From the IMG/VR virus record IMGVR_UViG_3300021420_000018, positions 59,708-123,707 of that record: DNA of 64,000 bases; one strand, written 5' to 3'. The position numbers and the translations under genes are program-made. How positions within the stretch are numbered: position 1 is the first letter of the stretch; each line of letters opens with the position of its first letter. The stretch comes from a virus. Below the pieces are notes generated by a model. The model did not search any database and had not been told where the DNA came from. It saw only the letters and a list, made by a program, of their open reading frames with translations. Positions 28,472 to 36,927 of the stretch are shown one piece after another.

Positions 28472-29393
28472 AAGTCTCTTTGAGACCGTCGATCAATCGG
28501 ATACTCGGCTCCCATGCTACTGTCCTGCGTAACCGCAAGTTGTCGCTGCTGCGTCCTCTCACGCCTTGCGGCTTTGACTCGTCGTGCACTATTTTGAGGC
28601 GCTTAGCCGCGATGCCTGCCACTAGATTTACGAGATCATCGACCGTTACGAGCTCGGCCGTCCCCAGGTTGAGAGGACGCTGATAACCGGACTGCATGAT
28701 GCGCACCAGGCCTTCGATGCAGTCGTGTATATACAAGTATGTACGCGTCTGCTTTCCGTCGCCCCAAACTTCAATCGCGTCGCCGTCTTTGGCTTGCGCA
28801 ACCTTGCGACAGATCGCAGCGGGACTTTTCTCGCGGCCGCCAGTGAAGGTTCCCAAGGGACCGTAAACGTTGTGAAGGCGCACGATCCGCACGTTTAGGC
28901 CGTGATCCTTTCGATAGTAAGCACACATTTGTTCGCTGAAAAGTTTCTCCCACCCATATCCGTCTTCGGGATCGGCTGGCCACGCATCGGTTTCTTTCAA
29001 TGGCATGCCGTCAGTTACCATCTGTCTGCCGAGTGGATACACACACGCCGATGAGGTGAAAAGATACCGCTTCACGTTGTTTTGCCGGCAGGCCTCGAGC
29101 ATGTTCAGGTTGATGAGGGCGTTGTTCCTGGCGACGTCCGCAAGGTGAGAAGTGATAAAACCAATCCCGCCCATGTCCGCTGCGAGATTGTAGACCGTGT
29201 CTATTTGCTGCGTGACCATCATGCAGTTGGCAAACTCCCGCAGATCGCGCAGATGGAAGAAATCGGCAGGCGATGCCGGCTCGAACTCCGGACGCTTCAG
29301 ATCGGCGCCCATGACGTAGTGGCCGTCAGCTTTGAGACGTTTGACCAGCCAGCTTCCGATGAACCCGCCAGCTCCTGTGCACAATATTCTCAT
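28416..29393 (-). CDS. GDP-mannose 3,5-epimerase-like SDR enzyme
   Basis: 325 residues. NAD-binding GAGGFIG at 7-13 is followed by AADMGGIGFITSHLADV, SSACVYP at 114-120 (Cys117), the YGWEK Tyr/Lys pair at 146-150, and HNVYGPLGTFTGGREKSPAA with Lys189. IEVWGDGKQTRTYLYIHDCI and GVRGRSSDN complete the pattern. In plant GDP-mannose 3,5-epimerase the corresponding Cys and Lys act as acid and base, converting GDP-mannose to GDP-L-galactose/gulose. An auxiliary metabolic gene for sugar modification of the surface, glycan or virion. Other GDP-sugar epimerases remain possible. Confidence 0.85.
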   Translation of the reverse strand: MRILCTGAGGFIGSWLVKRLKADGHYVMGADLKRPEFEPASPADFFHLRDLREFANCMMVTQQIDTVYNLAADMGGIGFITSHLADVARNNALINLNMLEACRQNNVKRYLFTSSACVYPLGRQMVTDGMPLKETDAWPADPEDGYGWEKLFSEQMCAYYRKDHGLNVRIVRLHNVYGPLGTFTGGREKSPAAICRKVAQAKDGDAIEVWGDGKQTRTYLYIHDCIEGLVRIMQSGYQRPLNLGTAELVTVDDLVNLVAGIAAKRLKIVHDESKPQGVRGRSSDNLRLRRTVAWEPSIRLIDGLKETYAWIAAQVARDQNPAPVR

Positions 29394-29878
29394 CTTCGAC
29401 CCTCCGCATAGGCACGCCGGAGGCCTTCTGAAATGCTCTTACGGTGCTCCTTGCTCCTGCCATTTTTATGAAAGCACTCTTGAGAACAGAATCTCCACGT
29501 GCGCCGTCGTTTATACTCTCGCCTTTGAATCTCGAATGGTTTACCGCAAACAATGCAACTCTTAGCCACCGGACATTTCGGCTTGTGCCTTCGACTGTGG
29601 GCTGCGTGATCTAGGAGGCGCAGATTCTCAAACGAGTCATCCGTTTTTATTTCGTTACTGTGATCCAGATCAGTTCCGTCTGGATGGATATTCCCTGTGG
29701 TTAACCACCAAACGACATGAGCACGCAATGCATATCCTTCCGAGTATGCCCGCGGATAATCTGGTCGATAAACTCTGAAGCGGCCGTCGGAGTCGATATA
29801 CCCATCGTCCCACTTATCAGGAGTCCACATTTCATGCGTGCGCACAAAGCGACCGGACTGTTGATTCCGTTGAATCAT
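29390..29878 (-). CDS. HNH endonuclease
   Basis: 162 residues from ATG 29878 (ATGA overlap with the zinc peptide upstream). YALRAHVVWWLTTGNIHPDG, TDLDHSNEIKTDDSFENLRL and HAAHSRRHK form the HNH core. A C-terminal zinc knuckle (CIVCGKPFEI, FCSQECFHKNG) and an SRKSISEGLRRAYAEGRR-like basic end follow. Mobile HNH type. Confidence 0.82.
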   Translation of the reverse strand: MIQRNQQSGRFVRTHEMWTPDKWDDGYIDSDGRFRVYRPDYPRAYSEGYALRAHVVWWLTTGNIHPDGTDLDHSNEIKTDDSFENLRLLDHAAHSRRHKPKCPVAKSCIVCGKPFEIQRREYKRRRTWRFCSQECFHKNGRSKEHRKSISEGLRRAYAEGRR

Positions 29879-30006
29879 TTGTCTGGAGCCTTCCTTTTCT
29901 TTCCGCAGTGGATGCACTTTTGCGTGCGGTTGCCGTCGCGATCAAAGATGATCTCATGGCTGAACTTGTGGCGACCAGAAATGGACGTGCACTTCGGCTG
30001 GCTCAT
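29875..30006 (-). CDS. Zinc-knuckle miniprotein
   Basis: 43 residues: MSQPKCTSISGRHKFSHEII then FDRDGNRTQKCIHCGKKRKA. Cys6, His and the CxxC pair could hold one zinc. ATGA overlaps on both sides (RusA and HNH genes). Confidence 0.6.
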   Translation of the reverse strand: MSQPKCTSISGRHKFSHEIIFDRDGNRTQKCIHCGKKRKAPDK

Positions 30007-30431
30007 CCTGTTTTCCTGCTTTCGTGGCTGATGAAATCAATCCCGATCTCGAGCCGCTCCGGAGTGCCGTACGTTTTCACGACGTGCAAGGCTGCAACCT
30101 GCGCATCATCCTCGTAGGCGATCCCGACCAGCGCGTCGAGCACGCACCTGGCCAGCTTGTCGACGTCCGGCTTCTTATTCAGCACTGTGAATCTTTTTTG
30201 CAGGCTCGCCGGCCTAGCCATGACGAATACCAGCGTCAGATTTACGCCGCCTTGTTCGCGAGTCCAGAGCTGCATGCCCTGAACATCGATAGCCGTGCCG
30301 GTAATCTGCTGTCGCCACGGCTTCATTTTCTTGCTGGCGGTGGTGATGACAGGACGGCTCCAACCCTTAGGGATGAAGGCGCGCGTGGATCCCTGCGCCT
30401 CAGCGTGGCCGTATACAACAAAGTGGATCAT
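30003..30431 (-). CDS. rusA: RusA-type Holliday junction resolvase
   Basis: 142 residues. KPDVDKLARCVLDALVG at 87-103 with YEDDAQV at 106-112 gives the three to four Asp residues that bind metal in RusA. The N-terminal strand HFVVYGHAEAQGSTRAF is typical. It cuts four-way junctions in the phage recombination set that includes RecT and a PD-(D/E)XK exonuclease upstream. Confidence 0.9.
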   Translation of the reverse strand: MIHFVVYGHAEAQGSTRAFIPKGWSRPVITTASKKMKPWRQQITGTAIDVQGMQLWTREQGGVNLTLVFVMARPASLQKRFTVLNKKPDVDKLARCVLDALVGIAYEDDAQVAALHVVKTYGTPERLEIGIDFISHESRKTG

Positions 30432-31049
30432 TTAAGTCTCAAGCGGCAGCGTGCCCTGGACATCGCCCATCTTCAACCAGATCGTCGAACCATAATGGCG
30501 GCAAGCAAACCGTTCTACAGTCGGATTCAAGGCGCACACCAGGCGGAAGGAAAGCCGGATGATGTCTTTGGCATCGCCAGTGCCTTTGTCTTCGATCACC
30601 TGGAGACGAATCTTTTCGATGGGAGCGCTGTCCTGGAGCTCTGTCTCCGCGCCATCCGGGGCCAGTCTCAAATCAAAGCTTTGGGCGCCTACGCCGCTCA
30701 CTTCACTAAGCCGGCAGGTCCCTTCTTCAATGTGCCGCCATTCGCTCACGACGCTATCCGGCAACAAATCGCGATGGTCCTCAGTCAGCTCCACGGAAAA
30801 CTCCATCGCGACGCTTCTCTTGTCTTTCTCAATATCGAAGTGCGGCTTGACGTAGTTGATCGCCATGAAGCCGTTTATGATGCGGGTCGGCTCCCGCTTC
30901 TCTTCGTTTTCTGCCTCGAGCTCCTCCGCGGAAAGCTGCTCCGGCTCGGTACGGACCGGTTCTTCAAAATCTGCGTTCGGATCCAGTTTTTGCGTGGAAC
31001 GTTTCTTCGTTGTGTCACGCCCCACGAGTCCCACCTGTCTAACCGCCAT
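30432..31049 (-). CDS. Hypothetical protein
   Basis: 205 residues. An acidic, Glu-rich N-terminal region (PEQLSAEELEAENEEKREPT) is followed by a strand-rich domain (VAMEFSVELTEDHRDLLPDS, IIRLSFRLVCAL). No motif recognised. GGAGG lies upstream of the ATG. Located in the recombination block between RusA and HerA-like genes. Confidence 0.6.
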   Translation of the reverse strand: MAVRQVGLVGRDTTKKRSTQKLDPNADFEEPVRTEPEQLSAEELEAENEEKREPTRIINGFMAINYVKPHFDIEKDKRSVAMEFSVELTEDHRDLLPDSVVSEWRHIEEGTCRLSEVSGVGAQSFDLRLAPDGAETELQDSAPIEKIRLQVIEDKGTGDAKDIIRLSFRLVCALNPTVERFACRHYGSTIWLKMGDVQGTLPLET

Positions 31050-31061
31050 GTCTATTCCTCC

Positions 31062-31403
31062 TCAGTTTGTCGGCATCGGTATATCGATCGTTCCAATGGG
31101 GAAAATCCCGATGATCTTTCGGCAGTCGTCATTGATGCACCGGACCACCATAATCACGAATCGGTTGCCCATCACCGTCTGCGTTCCTTTGAGGCCTTCG
31201 GTCCCGCAGTACGGGCAGATCGGATGGGTTGATTTTTTAGGGATGGCTTCGACCGGGGCAATGGTCACTGAATCATCATCCGGGATGATCGGTTCCGGCT
31301 CTTTGTGGAACTGGTTCTGGCATTCATACGGTTCTTCCCGGTCGTGCAGCACCCGCGGTAAGCCACGAAAACCACCACAGTCTGGGCACTTTAGTTCAGC
31401 CAT
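31062..31403 (-). CDS. Zinc-ribbon protein
   Basis: 113 residues. CPDCGGFRG at the N-terminus and CPYCGTEGL with CINDDCRKII in the second half give two zinc sites. The region between is acidic (IIPDDDSVTIAP). No catalytic motif seen. Confidence 0.65.
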   Translation of the reverse strand: MAELKCPDCGGFRGLPRVLHDREEPYECQNQFHKEPEPIIPDDDSVTIAPVEAIPKKSTHPICPYCGTEGLKGTQTVMGNRFVIMVVRCINDDCRKIIGIFPIGTIDIPMPTN

Positions 31404-31409
31404 TGTCCC

Positions 31410-33215
31410 TCACAAAAATAGCCATTCGGCAGCCTTCACGTCTCCGCTACTTGGATAGGTGATCAAGCCAGCCGTACGCATTGCGCCGATGTAGTTTCGA
31501 AATGTTCCGGTATCTGGCTGGAGTCCGACCCTTTCTCCTAATTCTTCTCGACTGAGGCCTTCGGGATGCTCGAATAGCGCGTCCAAGATGCGCTGCTGAG
31601 AACTGTTTAGGAGTTGTCGGGCACGCCCCAGGACTTCTTCCTGCGTTGGCGCTTCACTGCTGCCGGCCAGTTCCCTACCGGAATGAGTTAGTTGGATCGT
31701 CCCTGGCGTTGGATAGAAAATAAGGCCAGCGGTTTTGAGGCTTCCAATGTAGTTGCGGAAAGTACCAGTATTGGGCTTTAAGACAGACCAGAAGCCAACG
31801 GTTTCGCGGGTAGGCTGCTCCCGGCCGATCGCCTCAAGCTCGGCAAGGGCCTTAAGGATCCGCTTCTGAGAGCTATTGATAGCCCCATTCTCGATTGAAG
31901 GCGATTCCCGGGCCTCAGAACGTTCTGAGGCAGGCTTCCTAGGCAAAGGTGCGCTGCGTGGCACAGGGACCGCGGGTGCATTATGGCTGGCCGCCACAGA
32001 AACATGGTAGGACTCAATAGTCGGGATACTGAATCCAGTCGCCAGCTTGGCATAACGTACGGCTGCCTCCAGGGTGTGGATAGCCTTTTTGAGCTGCACC
32101 TCGTAAAAAGCTGAGGCTTTCTTAACCTCTCGTTCGATCGCCTTGGTGTCCACTTTAGTGGACATTGCCGGTGTCGGATGTACATTATGGTGTACATTTG
32201 CCTTACGAACTTCTGCTTCCAATTCACGGATACGCGCCTTGGCCTGTTTAAGATCCGACACTTCCTGACGCCGCTCGGTTTGCTTGGACGCGAATAGAGT
32301 TTTCAGCTTTTTGACCGCTTCCGTGACACTAAACTTGGCAACGTTAACTGGTGATTCGCCAGGCTTTGGCGTACGTCCAGCGTGATAAGTGGCACGCATC
32401 CTGGCAGTGAACTTGACCGGCGCCCCAAGCTTGTCTGGCATCAAGCCCCAGGCCTCGCCAGGCTTGAGATGTGGAAGCGTGTCGATCATGACTTTCAATG
32501 CGTCCTTGTCGGCAAAATGATGCTTGAACCAGTCTTCGACCTGATCGATATCCTGTGGGCCCATCATTCCGAGAACGAAAAGGTTGTCGATCTGCGTCAG
32601 GGCATCCTTGTTAATCTTGGCAGGACGCTGGGAGATGATCGTAAAGCCCAAGCCAGAACTGCGGCCTTCCTCGATGATTCTGCTCATGGCATAGAGTACG
32701 GCTTTCTGCTCGTCAAACTTCAGTACCTGCGGCAAAAAGTTCTGTGCTTCCTCGAAGAAAATATGGCGTGGCGTTTTATTTATCCGGAAAATCTCGTCGG
32801 CAAAATCAGCGCACCATTTCTGGCGGGCTGTGAAGCCAAGCGCCTTCATGTCTACGATTGTGGAGATATGGCCGTCGACGATGATCCGAGCGGCTTCACG
32901 GCCATCCGTCTGCTCGATAGGAATGTCGCCGTGCTCACCACCGATGATCAGAACATCAAAACCTGATGGACCGCTAGGACGTCCACTATCGTCCGTGGCA
33001 AAGCGGATGCCCCAATGCGCTGCTGGCGGATCCAGAACGACTATCGACTCGCCGCGGGCCAGGAAAAACTCTTCCATATCGGCAGCCAACACCGTCTTGC
33101 CCTTTCCGCGCTTCGCAAGTATGGCAAATCCTTGAGTGATGGCGTCATCGGACAACTCAAGACGACCTCCATGAACTGCGGTGCCGATCCAACGCGGGAT
33201 GCGAATATGCGTCAT
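31410..33215 (-). CDS. HerA/FtsK-type ATPase with tandem winged-helix tail
   Basis: 601 residues. Walker A AKRGKGKTVLA at 34-44, Walker B HIFFEEAQNF near 151-160 and ISQRP near 190 are HerA-like; the loop between contains a DUF87-type layout. After residue about 330, a coiled region (VSDLKQAKARIRELEAEVRK) is followed by two tandem winged-helix domains with nearly identical cores (TGTFRNYIG, KTAGLIFYP / RTAGLITYP). HerA pumps DNA in recombination and in some defence systems. Here it sits with RecT, RusA and an exonuclease. Confidence 0.85.
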   Translation of the reverse strand: MTHIRIPRWIGTAVHGGRLELSDDAITQGFAILAKRGKGKTVLAADMEEFFLARGESIVVLDPPAAHWGIRFATDDSGRPSGPSGFDVLIIGGEHGDIPIEQTDGREAARIIVDGHISTIVDMKALGFTARQKWCADFADEIFRINKTPRHIFFEEAQNFLPQVLKFDEQKAVLYAMSRIIEEGRSSGLGFTIISQRPAKINKDALTQIDNLFVLGMMGPQDIDQVEDWFKHHFADKDALKVMIDTLPHLKPGEAWGLMPDKLGAPVKFTARMRATYHAGRTPKPGESPVNVAKFSVTEAVKKLKTLFASKQTERRQEVSDLKQAKARIRELEAEVRKANVHHNVHPTPAMSTKVDTKAIEREVKKASAFYEVQLKKAIHTLEAAVRYAKLATGFSIPTIESYHVSVAASHNAPAVPVPRSAPLPRKPASERSEARESPSIENGAINSSQKRILKALAELEAIGREQPTRETVGFWSVLKPNTGTFRNYIGSLKTAGLIFYPTPGTIQLTHSGRELAGSSEAPTQEEVLGRARQLLNSSQQRILDALFEHPEGLSREELGERVGLQPDTGTFRNYIGAMRTAGLITYPSSGDVKAAEWLFL

Positions 33216-33469
33216 CGCCGCGCCGCCATTGCCTTGCTGTGTTCCTTGAGGCTGTCGTGATAAGCGATATCCTCCTTCTTCAATGCTCCCGCGATATGCT
33301 CGTCAAGTTTCTTGCCTACCTCTTCCCAACTGTCCGAGATATCGGCCGCCGTCCATCCGCACATACACCAAACCACAGGATGCGGCTTATGGTCAGGTAG
33401 TAACGTATAGTAGCCTTTGTCAAAACCGTGCTGGATGCGAAGACCTTTTCGTTCTGTTTCGCTGTTCAT
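33212..33469 (-). CDS. Hypothetical small protein
   Basis: 85 residues. WCMCGWTAADISDSWEEVGK gives a CxC pair; the end is helical (HDSLKEHSKAMAARR). A late CxC plus a helix suggests a small zinc or protein-binding role, but no family is recognised. ATGA coupled to HerA-like and the next gene. Confidence 0.6.
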   Translation of the reverse strand: MNSETERKGLRIQHGFDKGYYTLLPDHKPHPVVWCMCGWTAADISDSWEEVGKKLDEHIAGALKKEDIAYHDSLKEHSKAMAARR

Positions 33470-33834
33470 GACTTCGCCTGCGTAGCGTGGCCGCGCCGTT
33501 CCGCGACCATCGCAAGATCAAGCGGCTTAAGGAAACAGTTGCTGCAAATGAAAAGCGTGGTCATGGCGTCCGGCTCATCCAGGACATCAACGGCCGCATC
33601 GCCGCCTGGCGAGAGCGTTTCAGCTATATCTAACGCTCGTTTGGCATCTGGATCTGTCAGCGTTCTGCCCCAACCGTGGAGAATACCTAGCGTGGCATTC
33701 GCGTTCTTTGGATTGAAGATGGCGTGCCGGATCTGGATGTAGTGAAAGAACGGCACCAGCTTCTCCCCACAACTGTCGCACGGGCGCAGCTCGCTAAGCT
33801 TCAGCCCGAATGTTTTTGGCTTTGGTAGATCCAT
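33466..33834 (-). CDS. Conserved phage zinc protein
   Basis: 122 residues. CDSCGEKLVPFFHYIQIRHA at about 19-38 and a later CSNCFLKPLDLAM supply the two Cys pairs. The PFFHYIQIRHAIFN wording is a pattern I recall in conserved phage proteins of unknown role. It overlaps the next gene by 41 nt. Confidence 0.65.
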   Translation of the reverse strand: MDLPKPKTFGLKLSELRPCDSCGEKLVPFFHYIQIRHAIFNPKNANATLGILHGWGRTLTDPDAKRALDIAETLSPGGDAAVDVLDEPDAMTTLFICSNCFLKPLDLAMVAERRGHATQAKS

Positions 33835-34276
33835 TTGATCCTCTCGCTAAACGCTTCACTCGATTGCGTTCATTATCGATAGCCCGTCTACATGCTTTGC
33901 AACATCTCCTGCCATCTGGATAGGTATAAAGATTGTCGCCGGAGTACGGATGGCCTTGCGGACAAGATGTGATATTCGCCGCGACACTTAACCATGCTTG
34001 TGGAAACTTACTCTCGCCACGAGCCACGCTGCGCTTGTAATGACACGGAAAACAGACAGCTTGAACATCGGTTTGGTGTGCAGCCGAATATCCTAAATAA
34101 TGATCGTAGTGGTGCTTCCTGTCGCTGCCAGTATGTCCGCAGTCGAAACACGGAACCGATTGCGGATGCGGCAGTATTCCTGCATTCACTAGGCGGCGAA
34201 TACGATTGTGGGCTTGTCGCCTATCTCCATCGCGCGCAGCTGTCCGCAGAGAACGCAGTTTGGTATTTGTTTTCAT
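33794..34276 (-). CDS. HNH-type zinc endonuclease
   Basis: 160 residues. CFDCGHTGSDRKHHYDHYLG and VCFPCHYKRS form an HNH core (CxxC, HxxDH, CxxCH). A second Cys set near the end (CPQGHPYSG, CCKACRRAIDNERNR) forms another zinc element. The N-terminal helix is basic. It is adjacent to no obvious insertion scar. Confidence 0.75.
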   Translation of the reverse strand: MKTNTKLRSLRTAARDGDRRQAHNRIRRLVNAGILPHPQSVPCFDCGHTGSDRKHHYDHYLGYSAAHQTDVQAVCFPCHYKRSVARGESKFPQAWLSVAANITSCPQGHPYSGDNLYTYPDGRRCCKACRRAIDNERNRVKRLARGSNGSTKAKNIRAEA

Positions 34277-34983
34277 CGTCGCCGGACAGATTCGATTTCC
34301 TCGGGATAAACTTCTATGCCACCAACAATAGCAGCGGCATCAGGTCCGAGCCTTGTAACGATAGGGTTAACTTTCGATTCATCTAGAACTAAGAACTCGC
34401 GCTTGATCAACGCCGGATTCTTCACGCGCCACTTCCACACTGTCTTAATCGCATGGCCTTTCTGCTTCGGCACGGTGCTTGGAACGATGACCGGAGGCGG
34501 CGGCGCGGCCGCTGCGCGATCGATTACGACTTGCGCGGCTTCCGTCTCGCCCATCTGTTGAAGCTGGCTCGCTTCTTCTATCGCCTGAGCTTCTTGTTGG
34601 GCCTTGGCCTTTTTGCGTTCCTCATCTTCAATCGCCTGGCGCTTGCGTTCTTCTTCCATGCGCCAGTCGCGACGCCGCTGCTTGATGAGTTCCTCTGCCT
34701 TCGAATAAGGGAGCGTGAGCATGGCGCGGAGTCCGGTCAGAAACTTGTGCACACGGTTGGCTTCTGCAACCGTCTGCTCAAAAAACTCGTCGACTTTCTT
34801 TTTCCTTTCGGCAACCACATCCAGGAACGCGCCGCTGGCTTCGTAGTCCTCAAGCGTGGCTATTTCTAGCTCCTGGGCCTGCTTCAGAATCTTTGGAGCT
34901 GCCTCTTGCAGCGCGGCCACTTGCTTCTGATCGAGCGGCGAGATCTTCAGTTCATACGGTGTCACGGTTGCCGGTTCGCTCAT
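34273..34983 (-). CDS. Coiled-coil phage protein beside RecT/exonuclease
   Basis: 236 residues. Two helical regions (ALQEAAPKILKQAQELEIAT, then a Glu/Lys-rich coil about 95-150 with RRRDWRMEEERKRQAIEDEE). A C-terminal globular end follows (KTVWKWRVKNPALIKREFLV, GPDAAAIVGGIEVYPEE). The C-terminal WKWRV...IEVYPEE is recurrent in phage proteins adjacent to RecT and exonucleases; function unknown. Confidence 0.7.
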   Translation of the reverse strand: MSEPATVTPYELKISPLDQKQVAALQEAAPKILKQAQELEIATLEDYEASGAFLDVVAERKKKVDEFFEQTVAEANRVHKFLTGLRAMLTLPYSKAEELIKQRRRDWRMEEERKRQAIEDEERKKAKAQQEAQAIEEASQLQQMGETEAAQVVIDRAAAAPPPPVIVPSTVPKQKGHAIKTVWKWRVKNPALIKREFLVLDESKVNPIVTRLGPDAAAIVGGIEVYPEEIESVRRR

Positions 34984-35639
34984 GCTGCCTCCTCAATCAT
35001 TCGCAGCTTGTTACCCTGCTTCAGCTTCCAATGGGTAAGGTGCAGGGCCGAAATGAATACGTTCGCATCCTCACGCTCGGAATAATCAAACTTTCGATAC
35101 TTGCCGGTTTCGAATAACTGCACGGCGATCCGGCGCCGGCGAACGAATAAAGCAATCGGCGAACTTTCAAGACTGGTAGCCACGCCGTAGAAGTCCGGGA
35201 CCCCGAGAGCGTATCCCGCAAGCTGTATGGCCCACCAGTCTTGCTCCGTCGAAGAAGTCTTAAGATCAACAATGGCCTCGCGTTTTTGGAACAATCCTTC
35301 CCTGTCTGGCGTCAGCCCAACCGGCATTCCATTGATCGTCGCGCAAAACGACTGCTCGATGCGGCGCGGCACGAAGCCGGTAACCTCGCGAAAGTTAGCC
35401 CAACCCTCAACGTAGCCTCTGATCTTTTCATGGACCGAGTTCCAATCGAGCTGGCCTTCATCGTAGTAGTGAGTCGCCTGATGGACGAGGACCCCAATCC
35501 GGCTTTTTCTTTCAAGTATTTCTCTCCGCACCATGTCATAGGAAACCAACCCTGCGTGATCTAAGCAGCGAGTGCAACTGGGAACAACGATGCCATTCAG
35601 CGCATAAGAATGCGTGGAAGGCTCAAATGTAAAGGCCAT
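34980..35639 (-). CDS. PD-(D/E)XK exonuclease (RecT partner)
   Basis: 219 residues. VGLTPDREGLF at about 106-116 and REAIVDLKTSSTEQDWWAIQ at about 119-138, with the LAGYAL helix after it, make a PD-(D/E)XK nuclease core. Located immediately downstream of RecT with 4-nt overlap, the usual place for the 5'-3' exonuclease that creates single strands for RecT annealing. Confidence 0.82.
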   Translation of the reverse strand: MAFTFEPSTHSYALNGIVVPSCTRCLDHAGLVSYDMVRREILERKSRIGVLVHQATHYYDEGQLDWNSVHEKIRGYVEGWANFREVTGFVPRRIEQSFCATINGMPVGLTPDREGLFQKREAIVDLKTSSTEQDWWAIQLAGYALGVPDFYGVATSLESSPIALFVRRRRIAVQLFETGKYRKFDYSEREDANVFISALHLTHWKLKQGNKLRMIEEAA

Positions 35640-36724
35640 CAGAACTTGGCGTTTATCAGTTCTTCGAGTTTCTTGCGCTGCGACCGGCGAACGTCCTTAA
35701 GATCCTCAACGTTGAACTCCTGCTTGAGTATCTTCTTGACGTCCAACTTCGAAATGCTCTTTCCGAATACGAACTTCCAAATCTCCTGCTGCTCTTCGGC
35801 GCTCAGAAGTGGATCCGCTTCTTGCTCCTGCGCCGGCTTCTCTTTGGCTTTTGGCTTTTCGGCTTCAGCGGGTGAGCCATGCCCAGTCTTCTGCGTTTGG
35901 GTGGTCGCCTCTTCCGCTTTCTCTTTTGGGCGATCGGCTTCCCTGTTCTCTGCTTCCGGTTCGGCCTCGGTCCGGCGTGGCGGCGGGATCTCGACAACAT
36001 CATCCGGAGGGATAACCAGGTCAGCCTCGGCGTCTTTATTCACGAGCTCGACCAGGTCCTCCAGCTTGCGGCTCTTGAGCGGCAGGCGCTTGGCGAGTAC
36101 GCGGATCGGTGTCTTGCGCCAGCCTTCTTCCCAAAACGTGCCCCACATCAGGCTGTTCGGCTGCTTCGAGTGCTTTCTGTGGCGGTCAACCTGTTCGGCG
36201 GTCAGGTATTCCCAGTCAAGCTGGCCATCGTTGAACTCGATCAGCGCGTAGGCGCCGGAAGCTGTCTCCCGATTGCGCTCATTATCGTCCCCGGGCGCGT
36301 GGAACAGGTTTTTCTTGGGAGCGTATTGACGGTCCAGTCTGTCGCCTTCGTAGGTGACTTCGGCAAAGAACGCCCTCACGTCGCCCGTTTCATACGCCTT
36401 CTGGATGAAGAACCGGTAGGACGGCTGGAACTGCGCTTCCTTGCCGTAAGGGATCAGCCAGCCAAGCTGGAGCGACGGATTCAAGGGACAGCCGACTTCG
36501 GCCGCTTCGAAGGCTGCCAGCAGAACGCTATTCGGATCGCATTCGGCCAAGCTCTTGCCTGGCTGCGCGTTCGCTTTGCTGCGATTGATCGCGGTCATGA
36601 TTCCCAGGAAGAACTTCGATTTGTCCATTCCTTGTGGCAGCCGGGCCATCAAGTTCTCTTTGCGCGATTCGATCATCGCGAGGACCGGATTCTTCGGCGC
36701 TAACTTGGTGCTCTGTTCAGGCAT
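35639..36724 (-). CDS. recT: RecT single-strand annealing protein
   Basis: 361 residues. The core (1-200) has FLGIMTAINRSKANAQPGKS, GCPLNPSLQLGWLIPYGKEA, FQPSYRFFIQKAYETGDVRA and FWEEGWRKTPIRVLAKRLPL, all RecT hallmarks. A disordered Glu/Lys/Pro-rich linker follows and a C-terminal helical module (EIWKFVFGKSISKLDVKKIL) may contact the exonuclease. Overlaps both neighbours. Confidence 0.92.
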   Translation of the reverse strand: MPEQSTKLAPKNPVLAMIESRKENLMARLPQGMDKSKFFLGIMTAINRSKANAQPGKSLAECDPNSVLLAAFEAAEVGCPLNPSLQLGWLIPYGKEAQFQPSYRFFIQKAYETGDVRAFFAEVTYEGDRLDRQYAPKKNLFHAPGDDNERNRETASGAYALIEFNDGQLDWEYLTAEQVDRHRKHSKQPNSLMWGTFWEEGWRKTPIRVLAKRLPLKSRKLEDLVELVNKDAEADLVIPPDDVVEIPPPRRTEAEPEAENREADRPKEKAEEATTQTQKTGHGSPAEAEKPKAKEKPAQEQEADPLLSAEEQQEIWKFVFGKSISKLDVKKILKQEFNVEDLKDVRRSQRKKLEELINAKF

Positions 36725-36869
36725 GCACTTTTCCTTTCCATTTTTCCAATCCTAGCTCTAGCAAAATCTTCATCAGGCCAGATAGTGTGCGCCCTTCAGC
36801 GCGGGCTATCTTGCGGCACTCTTCAACTGTGGCGGAATCGATCTTAACCGACTCGGTCTCGGTCTTCAT
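36717..36869 (-). CDS. Ribbon-helix-helix (Arc-like) regulator
   Basis: 50 residues: SVKIDSATVEECRKIARAEG, TLSGLMKILLELGLEKW. A beta strand then two helices is the RHH fold of Arc/CopG repressors. First gene of the RecT-exonuclease set. A palindromic site lies directly before its start codon (36870-36897), fitting autoregulation. Confidence 0.7.
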   Translation of the reverse strand: MKTETESVKIDSATVEECRKIARAEGRTLSGLMKILLELGLEKWKGKVHA

Positions 36870-36907
36870 GTTCCACTTGTGTACACCATCGTGGAACTCG
36901 GTGTCAA
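36870..36907 (-). promoter_or_regulatory. Candidate operator and promoter before RHH-recT
   Basis: A 7-bp inverted repeat (GTTCCAC/GTGGAAC at 36870-36876 and 36891-36897) brackets the palindrome GTGTACAC (36879-36886). TTGACA on the minus strand stands just upstream at 36907-36902. The -10 position is poor (GTACAC or TGTACA), so a repressed or activated promoter is possible. Confidence 0.4.
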
Positions 36908-36927
36908 GAAGAAGAGCTGTGGAAAAC

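Noticed and set aside
30024-31232. 402-codon plus-strand open frame opposite RusA and neighbours
   Set aside because: Antisense of RusA and two further minus-strand genes with better starts and coupling; no recognisable domain.
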